The position numbers and the translations under genes were made by a program. Source: an uncultured Desulfobulbus sp. (GTDB lineage Bacteria > Desulfobacterota > Desulfobulbia > Desulfobulbales > Desulfobulbaceae). Taken from it: a stretch of 64,000 nucleotides of DNA. Below the pieces are notes generated by a model. The model saw only the letters and a list, made by a program, of their open reading frames with translations, was not told the origin of the DNA and did not search any database. This document shows positions 50,883 to 58,497 of this stretch, in pieces. Every line of letters begins with the position of its first letter. The stretch's first letter is position 1. Location: assembly GCF_963664075.1 (NCBI RefSeq), contig NZ_OY760916.1, positions 186,001-250,000 of the forward strand. Direction: 5' to 3'.

Positions 50883-53518
50883 TACTCCTGGACGAGGTCT
50901 GTGATTGGTTGTTCGAAGATCTCTTTTTTGATGACGACGCAAGAGACTTTTTGGCCGTTGATGATGGCGAGTCCAAGTGATGTGCGTTTCGTCATGGATG
51001 GTGGTTGAATGAGCCAGCCTCGGCTTTTCCATTGTGACACAATGTTTTGTGTATCATAGCCGTCGCCGAGTATTTTGGTGAGGCTTCGAAAGAGGATTGC
51101 GAGGTTTCCAGATTTTTGGAATTCGCCGTGATGTTCATGTGAGATGCCGTTGGTTACAAATTGTTCGCGATGTGCGGTAACATAGTCTCGGAGTTCTTGA
51201 AGCGCACGTTCTGGAAGGAGCGCGGCGCTTTTCATGATAAGCGCTTTTTGCCAGTGGTCGAAGATGGCGTTTCCAATGGCGTCAACGAAGTCTTTCGGCA
51301 AGAGTTGATGTTTGTAGAAAATTGAGCAGGCCGTGAGCGCCGCTGCGTAGTATGGCCATTGGCGGTCGATGAGCATGCGTTCTCCGCCGTTTGCTCGTTG
51401 AAGGAGTGCTTGTCGGCCTTTTTCAAAAGATTCTCGGAGTTCGGCAAGTTGGCCGTTGTTGAGAATGTCGGCGATTTTTTGGACGTACATGCGGCCCAAA
51501 TGTCCGAAGTTCGATTCAAGTACCAATGGCACATTTTTGAGCACGTCTTTCAGTTGCTCGGTATCGGTGAAGCCTTCGAATGGGGGGTCGGCAATGGTGA
51601 CAATTCGTGCGTTGCCGCCGTCGTAGCTGAACTTTGTTGCGAGGTCGACTTCGGACGTGATGAACACGACGGAGCGGACTTTGGTTGTTTCGCGAAGTGT
51701 GCCGTCTGGGTTGCATTTGGTTGCGGAGGCGGCATTGCCGACGGTATAGACGAGTTTGGTCACTTTTTCGTCAGATTCGCTTTGGGCGTCGTCGAAGCAG
51801 AGTGGCAAGTCTTGGTTGAAGTTGAGAAGTTGCATAATACCGGGAAGGCTTGCCGAGTTCATTTGACAGACAAGTGGTGCCGTACCTTCTGGAATGGACT
51901 GATAGAACGAGGACAAAATCATATGCGATGATCGCGTTTTGCCGGTTCCAGATTGTGAGGCAATGTTGACGACAAATGGAGGGACACCGACAAGATGCGG
52001 AAGAAGCGGCGAGACATATGCGAACGCGAAAGCCGTTAGAAAGCTCGGACAAACACGCATTGGTTCGAGGATTGCTTTGTACCAAGTGTCGAAGTCGCCT
52101 TTTTGCGTGTACGCTTGAGAGATTGCCGTGAGTGGACCACCCGGTTCGATCAGCTTGATAGTGTCGTCATACGGCACGAATGCGTATTTGTCGTTGTGTT
52201 GAATCCAGCATGTTGTTGAGGCCGTTTGTTGGAAGGCTTCACGAATTCGGTAAGCGCAATCTTGGAGGTAGTTGCAAAATTCTTGAAAGTCTTTTTGGCG
52301 GACTTCAATTGAGGTCTTACAGATGACTTCTTCGACAAGCTTGCCGGTCGTCATGATTGCGCCTCGTGCGACCGTAAGTTCGCTGTAGGTTCCAGACTCA
52401 CGAAGAAGCCATTTGATGGTAACTCTTTCGAACTTCGTATGAACATCGCGTTCGCATCGCAAGACGTACACCGGCAACCGACAAATTTGGTGCTCGTACT
52501 CTTCGGTTTCGTCTTTCTTTGATTTCCTTACTTTCCTATAAACGCCGTCCTCTCGTAAGATGTATGGCTCTGGTATGAAGGCTCCGTCGCGTTCCCAAGG
52601 GGTGAGCGCGAAGATGCCATCATTGGCATACGCATCGGCAATCTCATCGAGTACGTCATTGAAGTCAACGGCTCGGCCTTGAGGTCTTGGCAAGTGCAAG
52701 AAGACGGTGCGTCCGTCTCCGAGAAGCCGTACGGCAAGTCTCCTTGCGCAGCGTTCGCCGATGCCGTCAAGATCTCGATCCGCCCAGAGGTGGACGATTT
52801 TGAAGTGTTCTGGGACTTGGAGTTCCGCGAAGTTTGAAACTCGGATGGCGGACCAGACGGTGTCATTCGCGCAACTTGCTGGAAGTTTTTGATGAACCGA
52901 GTGGGCGTTAATCGGTCCTTCAGCGATATGGAGTGTCTCAGATGAGCCGTTGTGGATGCAAATATGACATCCTTTTGAGTCGCCGAGGATTCTTTTCGGA
53001 TTCTCTATTTCCGCATAGCCGTCGTACTCGTCATTGAGAAAGAATCGATGAATTCCGCGCTGTGTGTTGGTGGCATCGTCGATGCTCCAAAGTAGGCCGT
53101 CGAATTCTTGGTCAAGATCATGAATTTTGAGATTGCTGGATTCGCGGAGGGAGGGAACCTCACGAAAGTCAAGCCCTCTGGATTCGAAATAAATGTTAGC
53201 GAACAGCTTCGGTGAGCGTGCGCCATTCCACAGCTGCTGCCACATTGGCGTATACTTTGGCGGCAAATATCTTTTGGCGACAAGTGCTTGATATGCTCGA
53301 TGCTCGCCGGTTGCGTCGCAGCGATAGCAGTGGACGACGACGCCGGTTTCCGTAACCGTCAGTTTACATGACGGATTCTGGTCTTCGTGATCATCACATG
53401 GACATTGAATGAGGTAGCCGTCTCCGGCTGGTTTGCCGTTGAAATCAGCGATGATTTTGTCGGCTTGTTCTTGAAAAGTTGATGTAACATTTGGTGGCTT
53501 TATGGTATCTATTGACAT
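50882..53518 (-). CDS. Primase/Toprim protein with DUF927-type ATPase
   Basis: An 878-residue replication protein. Residues about 37-70 form a CHC2-like zinc finger (C39-P-C41-DDH44 and HC64-YR-C67). Residues about 195-300 are a Toprim primase core: E200 in LHIAEG, D247-x-D249 in WADRDLDG. Residues about 490-760 are a DUF927-like helicase/ATPase: Walker A SQSGTGKT (521-528) and Walker B LPLCFDDAQ (571-579). Such primase-helicase fusions prime and unwind DNA in phages, plasmids and satellites, often recognising iterons at their own origin. An iteron array lies upstream of the gene, beyond a nested IS. No separate Rep was found, so this is probably the element's initiator. Confidence 0.88.
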   Translation of the reverse strand: MSIDTIKPPNVTSTFQEQADKIIADFNGKPAGDGYLIQCPCDDHEDQNPSCKLTVTETGVVVHCYRCDATGEHRAYQALVAKRYLPPKYTPMWQQLWNGARSPKLFANIYFESRGLDFREVPSLRESSNLKIHDLDQEFDGLLWSIDDATNTQRGIHRFFLNDEYDGYAEIENPKRILGDSKGCHICIHNGSSETLHIAEGPINAHSVHQKLPASCANDTVWSAIRVSNFAELQVPEHFKIVHLWADRDLDGIGERCARRLAVRLLGDGRTVFLHLPRPQGRAVDFNDVLDEIADAYANDGIFALTPWERDGAFIPEPYILREDGVYRKVRKSKKDETEEYEHQICRLPVYVLRCERDVHTKFERVTIKWLLRESGTYSELTVARGAIMTTGKLVEEVICKTSIEVRQKDFQEFCNYLQDCAYRIREAFQQTASTTCWIQHNDKYAFVPYDDTIKLIEPGGPLTAISQAYTQKGDFDTWYKAILEPMRVCPSFLTAFAFAYVSPLLPHLVGVPPFVVNIASQSGTGKTRSSHMILSSFYQSIPEGTAPLVCQMNSASLPGIMQLLNFNQDLPLCFDDAQSESDEKVTKLVYTVGNAASATKCNPDGTLRETTKVRSVVFITSEVDLATKFSYDGGNARIVTIADPPFEGFTDTEQLKDVLKNVPLVLESNFGHLGRMYVQKIADILNNGQLAELRESFEKGRQALLQRANGGERMLIDRQWPYYAAALTACSIFYKHQLLPKDFVDAIGNAIFDHWQKALIMKSAALLPERALQELRDYVTAHREQFVTNGISHEHHGEFQKSGNLAILFRSLTKILGDGYDTQNIVSQWKSRGWLIQPPSMTKRTSLGLAIINGQKVSCVVIKKEIFEQPITDLVQE

Positions 53519-53593
53519 GCATATACCTCAATCGGTTCGAGGTTGATCTTACGGGCAAAGGATTTTTGCGGAATCCTTTGCCCGCTGTTTTTT

Positions 53594-53869
53594 TCATGAT
53601 CGGACTTTTCGTCCGAGTGTCTTGCAAAGGTCGTCGAAGCGACCGTCTCGCCAAGTTTCCAAAAGACAATATTCAAGAAGTCTTGTCGGTTTGATACCGT
53701 TCGCGATTTTATCCTCTAGCCAAGTGATGAATTTCGGATCAGTGACAGAGAGCATAAATACGGCTGGATCGACGATTTTATTTTTCGTCTTGCGGCGTCG
53801 TATACCGTTGTGCGCATACGTGTGATTGAACTGAACTTTTTCACGGTTTTCGGCGTCAGAAGCGCTCAT
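53594..53869 (-). CDS. Small unknown protein next to primase
   Basis: A 91-residue basic protein (KVQFNHTYAHNGIRRRKTKNKIVDPAVFMLSV, in part, then DPKFITWLEDKIANGIKPTRLLEYCLLETW). It has a likely helix pair in the second half. I recognise no family. It lies 75 bases ahead of the primase on the same strand and could be a DNA-binding accessory or an excisionase-type protein, but no clear helix-turn-helix is visible. The nested insertion sequence sits 55 bases upstream of its start and probably separates it from its original promoter or origin. Confidence 0.6.
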   Translation of the reverse strand: MSASDAENREKVQFNHTYAHNGIRRRKTKNKIVDPAVFMLSVTDPKFITWLEDKIANGIKPTRLLEYCLLETWRDGRFDDLCKTLGRKVRS

Positions 53870-53924
53870 ATCGGTCCTCCAGATTCGGTTGAAAGTTAAT
53901 TAGATATTGGAATGAAGAAAAATT

Positions 53925-55616
53925 GTAACTACTCACACCCTCTAAAAAAAGCTCAAAGCCAAATAAATAACTTGACAGGTTTTTACCGGAATTTTTTCCA
54001 ATAGCCAGGGATGTCAACAAAAATGCCCATCAACGCGCTTGGTCGTCTCTAAATCGTTCCATTATTGCGTTCCGATAGCAAACAGATGCGATAGCGCTCA
54101 ATCGTTCAACTCAGGGGCACACAGGAGGCCGAAAAAAGCCATGGTATAGTAAACCCATGGGAACAGTAAACAAAATAAGGGTACGCGAAGAAGTCGATCT
54201 CCTCAAACAGGAATTTGAACAGCTTTGTTCCACCGGCAAAGTTTCCTCTGAGATACGGGTCCTGGTCAACAGCCTGCTGGTTGTTGTCGAGTTGATACTC
54301 TCTATCTTTCTTGAGAAGACAACGCGCAAGGGAAACAAAAACTCGAGCATTCCTTCTTCGCAAACCGAGAAAGACGAAACCGCTACCAAGCACTGCACCG
54401 CTACCGGCAGGGGGAAACAAGTCAATGGGCGGGTTGGTAATACACGCGTCAAAGAATCGGTCACCACTGCTCAGGTCGAGGTGTGTGATATCTGCGGAAT
54501 GGTGCTGGATAGCGTTGCATGCCAGGGGCATGAACGTCGGACAAAAATCGACATCGTTTTTGAAAAAGTTGTCGAGCACATTGACGCAGAAATAAAGCAA
54601 TGCCCCAATTGTGAAGCAACAGTCAAGGGGCGTTTTCCTGACGATATGCCGGGTAAGCTGCAGTACGGCAATGGGCTTAAAGCGTTTGCCATTCATTTGG
54701 TTATCAGCCAGATGGTCGCTTTAAACCGGGTTCAAAAACAGATAGCAGCCATGATCGGTAGCGTAATCTCCGAGGCCAGCCTGCTCAAATTTGTTTTGCG
54801 CTTGCACCAATCACTCGAAGCATGGGAATCCAGAGCTATTGATAGGCTACTGCAGGCTCCATCCCTGCATGTGGATGAAACCTCGTTTCGGGTTGAAGGG
54901 AAGAATCACTGGATTCACGTCTATTCTTCCGGCGAAACAACCCTGAAAGTACTGCATCGAAAGCGGGGCAAGGAGGCAATCGAAGGATTGAATATCATCC
55001 CTCGGTATGGCGGGGTGATCATCCATGATTGCTGGGCATCATATTTATCCTACGACCATTGCGGTCACGGACTTTGCGGCTCGCACCTTTTGCGAGAGTT
55101 GACGTTTGTCGTTGACTCTAACCAATACCGGTGGGCCCGCAATCTAAAAGCTGTGCTCCAGCAAACGTGTCGTACGGTGGCTCAACGTCCGGAAAAATGT
55201 CTTACCGAACGGGAGTATGCCAACCTGCAGAAGCGCTACCGTAATATCCTTACGCGTGGCAGCAAGGAGTTGCCCAAGATCCCTCCAAAAACCCAAGGGA
55301 AGCGCGGCAGGATAGCCAAATCCGATGCGCACAATCTTTGGGAGCGATTACAAAAGCATGAGGCGGCAGTTTTGCTTTTTGCCAAAGAACCACATGTACC
55401 GTTCACCAACAACAGAGCGGAAAGGGATCTTCGCATGGCTAAGGTAAAACAGAAAATATCCGGTTGTTTTCGACGTAAACAATATGCCCAGGCTTACTGC
55501 AGGATTTCAAGTTACCTGCAGACCATGGCAAGCCAGGGGATCAATCCTCTTGTCGCTATCCAGTTGGCACTGGCAGGAACTCTGCCTGATGCCGAAGAAT
55601 AGGGGTGAGTAGTTAC
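53925..55616 (+). mobile_element. IS66-type insertion sequence, 1692 bp, with exact 8-bp target duplication
   Basis: The left end GTAACTACTCACACCC (53925-53940) and the inverse of the right end, GTAACTACTCACCCCT (55601-55616), match at 14 of 16 positions. GAAAAATT occurs immediately outside both ends (53917-53924 and 55617-55624), the 8-bp duplication expected for IS66. Only the large transposase is present; the tnpA and tnpB accessory genes of many IS66 elements are absent, as in the short IS66 subgroup. A TTGACA box lies at 53972-53977. Confidence 0.95.
54157..55602 (+). CDS. IS66-family transposase
   Basis: A 481-residue transposase. A coiled-coil N-terminus is followed by a zinc-binding region (C110-x2-C113 and C149-x2-C152, in EVCDICG and QCPNCEA). 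The DDE core has D240 (LHVDETSFRV), D291 (IHDCWASY) and Glu in TNNRAERDLRMAKVKQKISG (about 424). The ending YLQTMASQGINPLVA is typical for the family. The frame is intact and ends at the edge of the right terminal repeat, so the element may be active. Confidence 0.96.
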   Translation: MGTVNKIRVREEVDLLKQEFEQLCSTGKVSSEIRVLVNSLLVVVELILSIFLEKTTRKGNKNSSIPSSQTEKDETATKHCTATGRGKQVNGRVGNTRVKESVTTAQVEVCDICGMVLDSVACQGHERRTKIDIVFEKVVEHIDAEIKQCPNCEATVKGRFPDDMPGKLQYGNGLKAFAIHLVISQMVALNRVQKQIAAMIGSVISEASLLKFVLRLHQSLEAWESRAIDRLLQAPSLHVDETSFRVEGKNHWIHVYSSGETTLKVLHRKRGKEAIEGLNIIPRYGGVIIHDCWASYLSYDHCGHGLCGSHLLRELTFVVDSNQYRWARNLKAVLQQTCRTVAQRPEKCLTEREYANLQKRYRNILTRGSKELPKIPPKTQGKRGRIAKSDAHNLWERLQKHEAAVLLFAKEPHVPFTNNRAERDLRMAKVKQKISGCFRRKQYAQAYCRISSYLQTMASQGINPLVAIQLALAGTLPDAEE

Positions 55617-55661
55617 GAAAAATTTTTGAAAAAAAAATTATTTTTCAAATACAGAGAAGCC

Positions 55662-56120
55662 GGTGTATGACCGCATATACCGCAACGGTAAACGGGTGTA
55701 TGGCCTCATATACCGGCTGAAGAACGATTATAAGAAAACCGCAGAAGAGCTCAAAGAGACACAAAAGAGACGCAAACGGGTGTATGGCTAGTGTATGGCC
55801 GGTGTATGACCAGGGAGAGCCATACACCGAACTAAGTTGCTGAAATGATTTTAAAAAAGCTCAAAAAGTCGTCCCAGGTGTATGGCTTCAAAAAAACATA
55901 AAAACTAGGGGGAGAAAAAAACCATGGAAAAAAGAGAGAAGCTTGCGCGCGACGGAATGTCTTTCTAAAGCCATACACCCCATATACCTAACTAACTTTA
56001 ATAGTATATATATTATTATTATTGTTATATATTTTTAAGAACCGGACAGGTGTATGGCTAAAAAAAAGTCATACACCTGTCCATATACTGCATACACCTC
56101 TGGAACCTCTTTTCATACAC
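55662..56120. repeat. Iteron array (GTGTATG, both orientations), putative replication origin
   Basis: Twelve exact GTGTATG/CATACAC words occur in 460 bases. Forward copies start at 55663, 55696, 55780, 55791, 55802, 55878 and 56050; reverse copies at 55821, 55972, 56070, 56091 and 56114. Four variants CATATAC start at 55674, 55707, 55981 and 56082 and often pair with an exact copy as inverted pairs. Context extends to GGTGTATGGC. Eight copies lie left and four right of an AT-rich segment (about 55985-56040). 56044-56058 and 56068-56082 form a 15-bp near-perfect inverted repeat. Iterons flanking an AT-rich core are the layout of plasmid and satellite-island origins. Confidence 0.8.
55985..56040. 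other. AT-rich segment within the iteron array (candidate unwinding element)
   Basis: Almost pure A/T, including a TATATATATTATTATTATTG run near 56006, placed between two iteron clusters. Easy melting fits a DNA-unwinding element. Confidence 0.6.
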
Positions 56121-56134
56121 CTTGTAAGCTTTTC

Positions 56135-56294
56135 CGACGACGCGGGCGCCCGCGACGACGCGGGCGCCCGCGACGACGTCGTCGTCGACGCGCCTCGGCG
56201 TTTTTAGGTGCGCACGCATGCACGGGCGCCTAAAAACGCCGCCGGGTCGTCGTCGTCGCGCGCGTACGTTTTTAGGCGCGTATGAGCGTACGCG
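56135..56294. repeat. GC-rich tandem repeat and palindrome block
   Basis: An 18-bp unit CGACGACGCGGGCGCCCG occurs twice in tandem (56135-56152, 56153-56170), with a partial third. Then a stem pairs CGGCGTTTTTAGG (56196-56208) with CCTAAAAACGCCG (56229-56241), and a further stem pairs CGCGTACG (56261-56268) with CGTACGCG (56287-56294). GTTTTTAGG recurs in the last loop. The block is far richer in GC than its surroundings and has no supported gene. Confidence 0.8.
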
Positions 56295-56507
56295 TACACA
56301 CGGAGAAGAGCCGCATTCGCTCTCTTTTCATGGTTTTTTTGGAAACGTGTTGGAAGGTTACAGCGATCTATGAAAAGGACTTTGTCTTTTCGAAACGAAA
56401 GCCAAAATCAACTGCGAGGAATTACCGAGTCGCCGTCTAATCCAATACATCTGGAATTTTTCACGGTCATTTCAGGCTTAAAGTGGCTATACTGGGAGCC
56501 ATAAAAA

Positions 56508-56528
56508 GTGACACTATTTGTGACACTA
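56508..56528 (+). repeat. Right arm-type integrase sites: two 9-bp repeats at 12-bp period
   Basis: GTGACACTA at 56508-56516 and 56520-56528, same orientation and period as the three copies near attL. A degenerate CTGACAT follows at 56530-56536. Confidence 0.8.
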
Positions 56529-56597
56529 ACTGACATCCGTCGAGTGAGCAAAAGCTCACAAAAACAATGGATTGAGAGAGGTCTGGTGGCATGGTTC

Positions 56598-56622
56598 CAA
56601 TTCCCTGCATCGCCACCATTTA
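56598..56622 (+). repeat. attR core: right direct repeat, displaced 3' end of tRNA-Met
   Basis: 25 bases identical to 45981-46005. It is the original chromosomal end of the tRNA gene, now separated from the rest by the element. Confidence 0.95.
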
Positions 56623-56652
56623 TAAGTCCTGAATTTTTCAGGCAATATATAT

Positions 56653-56690
56653 AAAACCCTGCTTTCGTAAGAGAGCAGGGTTTTTCTGTT
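56653..56690 (+). terminator. Intrinsic terminator, probably the original tRNA-Met terminator
   Basis: Perfect 11-bp arms AAAACCCTGCT and AGCAGGGTTTT have a 10-base loop, then TCTGTTTTT. It lies about 30 bases past the displaced tRNA end, the position expected for the tRNA terminator before insertion. Confidence 0.85.
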
Positions 56691-56935
56691 TTTAGAGCTC
56701 GTGTAAGCACTATGTAAGCAAATTTGGGCAATTGAAATCAATGAATTTCATGTGGTTTTAGACACATGGCTCTGGTTTAGGTGTCGCTTACTAGCCTCCA
56801 GGTAACGAATATAAAGATCAGTGTTCTTATGACTTCTAGCTCTTTCTTGCGGTATTACCAGTTTTGTGCTCTCATGATCTTGGCAGAAGGATTGGAATAG
56901 GCTGGCTCCCTCGAATGCGGGCATAGGAGTATCTC

Positions 56936-57295
56936 ATGTGGAAACTGACTATTTGCTGCAACGTCCTGTTACTCTTTGTCTGCTGGATTCTTTCTCTGGT
57001 CGCCATCACGCCAGTGCACAATCTTTTGGTTGTCTATTCCGAAAATGTCATCGAGCTCCCAATGCTGACTGATCTCGCCATACGCTACAGGGCTCTCTCG
57101 GTATGCGTTCCGCTTGTCTGGGCGATTTTGGCCCTATTCCTTGTCCGTCGGCTCACGATCTGCCCGGAAGCAAAGAGGAATGGCTGGATCACTTTGCATC
57201 TCTCCTGTTCGCTCGTCCTCGGGCTGGGCATGTTGACGCTATTTATCCTTGCGGGCATACTGCCGGTGTTGAAAATTGGTGCATCTTTGGGGTGA
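56936..57295 (+). CDS. Small membrane protein of unknown function
   Basis: A 119-residue protein with three clear hydrophobic segments (about 8-28, 55-72 and 88-112). Basic residues (RRLTICPEAKRNG) between the second and third suggest a cytoplasmic loop there. No family is recognised. AGGAG lies 8 bases ahead of the ATG, which supports a real gene. It converges with an exported protein gene 23 bases later. It is the first gene outside the integrative element on the right. Confidence 0.65.
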   Translation: MWKLTICCNVLLLFVCWILSLVAITPVHNLLVVYSENVIELPMLTDLAIRYRALSVCVPLVWAILALFLVRRLTICPEAKRNGWITLHLSCSLVLGLGMLTLFILAGILPVLKIGASLG

Positions 57296-57318
57296 GTGCG
57301 TAGCTTCTGGCTCCACGA

Positions 57319-57933
57319 TTATTGCTCTCCTTCCAGACGTCGGAACTTGTAGACCACCGGCTGTTCGAAACAGTTTCCACCGTCGCTAACCTGGACCCTA
57401 ACATAGAACTCATACCACCCCTGATTGACTATCGTACTGATCAATGCGCTTAAGCCGGTGATCGCGCCACCTCCCGCAAGGTACTTCATGTAGGGGGTAA
57501 AGACTTGATAATCTGGGCCATAGTTAGAGATCCTTGCACCGGGGGTGACCATGCCTTGAATCGCTGTCCGGACACGCAGAGTTGTGCCGCGTCGCATGTC
57601 TTGTGCAGCCAGATACATCACCAGTCGATCGATACGCATATCGTGAATCGGTTTGGTCCATTCAATGAGGGACATGACCTTGTTTTTCGAGGTCATGGGT
57701 TCCGAATTCTCAATGAGGACTCGACCATCGACCTCGCCTTCTTGTTCGATGTCGGGTGCCGCATTGCCTTTGAGAATAGGTCGGGTCCAATTGATCTGGG
57801 TGTTGCAGGTTGGGGAAAAACTCAGGACGGGCTTCCTGGCTGTTTCATATAAGACATATTGGGGCAATTTGGATTGGGCCACCACGGGAACCGCAAGCAA
57901 AACCGCGAACGTCAAAGAAAGAAGTCGGATCAT
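57319..57933 (-). CDS. Exported protein of unknown function
   Basis: A 204-residue protein with a signal peptide (MIRLLSLTFAVLLAVPVVAQS, cleavage after about VVA or AQS). The mature part has one Cys pair (one near CNTQINW, one near GGNCFEQP) that could form a disulfide, and beta-rich stretches (VLIENSEPM, YEFYVRVQVSDGG). No family is recognised. The start is the ATG at 57933, where GGAGGG lies 8 bases upstream; the frame extends to 57981. It is the last of four same-strand genes, three of which encode similar-sized exported products. Confidence 0.65.
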   Translation of the reverse strand: MIRLLSLTFAVLLAVPVVAQSKLPQYVLYETARKPVLSFSPTCNTQINWTRPILKGNAAPDIEQEGEVDGRVLIENSEPMTSKNKVMSLIEWTKPIHDMRIDRLVMYLAAQDMRRGTTLRVRTAIQGMVTPGARISNYGPDYQVFTPYMKYLAGGGAITGLSALISTIVNQGWYEFYVRVQVSDGGNCFEQPVVYKFRRLEGEQ

Positions 57934-58073
57934 TTTTTTACCCTCCATGAAAGTATTTTTACGGCAGATTATCACCATCAAGAACCTTCAACCTAGGGAC
58001 TCAATATATAGAGGCTAGGTGGGCAGATCTTGCAGCACAGCAAGGGGGTATGCGATGCGTGGCTGCTATGGGG

Positions 58074-58457
58074 TCAAAAATCAAATTCACCAAAATCGAA
58101 CTCATCCGGCATATTTTTCTTTTTTTTCCTTCCACAGACTGCATACGAGTCAGGGGCAGCCAAACTCGATAAATTGGTCCAGTAACTCACTGCTCTTCTT
58201 TGTATCGAGGCATGGCTGCTTTGTGGAGCAGTGCGAATTTGTTCTTGGACTTGTTTTTTGAGGTGTTCACATGCCTGCTTGTAATAGGTTACCCTGCAGT
58301 CATCAGGTGGAATTGGATCAAAGCTTTTTGAAGCAAGAAAAATGATGGTTTCTGCTTTTTGCTGGCAATCAGTTGCTGCGTTGAATTCAAGGGCAGAGCA
58401 GGGGGAAGCCAGTCCAGCCAAAAAGATAAAAATATTGAATAACAGTCTGGGCGCCAT
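58074..58457 (-). CDS. Small exported Cys-containing protein
   Basis: A 127-residue protein with a signal peptide (RLLFNIFIFLAGLASPCSALE). The mature part has four Cys (TDCQQKAE, DDCRVTYYKQACEHL, YAVCGRK), probably two disulfides, and a helical centre. The C-terminus is charged and unusual (GRKKKKNMPDEFDFGEFDF), with an acidic-aromatic repeat. No family is recognised. AAGGA lies upstream of the ATG. It lies 40 bases from the next gene upstream on the same strand, so the two are probably cotranscribed. Confidence 0.6.
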   Translation of the reverse strand: MAPRLLFNIFIFLAGLASPCSALEFNAATDCQQKAETIIFLASKSFDPIPPDDCRVTYYKQACEHLKKQVQEQIRTAPQSSHASIQRRAVSYWTNLSSLAAPDSYAVCGRKKKKNMPDEFDFGEFDF

Positions 58458-58497
58458 GGATTTTTCCTTATAGTAGTCAGAGGAGTTTGCTGATGGC

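Larger units (their letters stand above)
46006..56622. mobile_element. Integrative element of about 10.6 kb in tRNA-Met, with integrase, primase and iteron origin
   Basis: Boundaries are the 25-bp att repeats. Content from left to right: tRNA-restoring end and terminator, three arm-type repeats, integrase, CoiA-like nuclease, unknown helical protein, two further tyrosine recombinases tail to tail, palindromic sites, primase/DUF927 ATPase, small protein, a nested IS66-type element, iteron array with AT-rich core, GC-rich palindromes, two arm repeats, attR. No capsid, terminase, relaxase, coupling protein or toxin-antitoxin was recognised. The codon style (many TCG, CGA, GCG, TTT) differs from the flanking chromosome. 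Best read as a self-replicating satellite-like or plasmid-like integrative element, and I know of no named family that it matches. Confidence 0.9.

Noticed and set aside
55654-55789. Coding-like frame with repeated VYG/IY words to the left of the iterons
   Set aside because: It has no start codon, begins after a stop, and its repeats come from the iteron sequence itself. It could be a remnant but is not a supportable gene.
55662-56120. CRISPR-like array of short repeats
   Set aside because: Repeats are only 7-10 bases, occur in both orientations with irregular spacing, and no cas genes are near. Iterons fit better.
56022-56207. 61-codon frame across the iteron and GC-rich repeat region
   Set aside because: Its sequence is the translated repeats (DDAGARDDAGARDD), an artefact of the tandem 18-mer.
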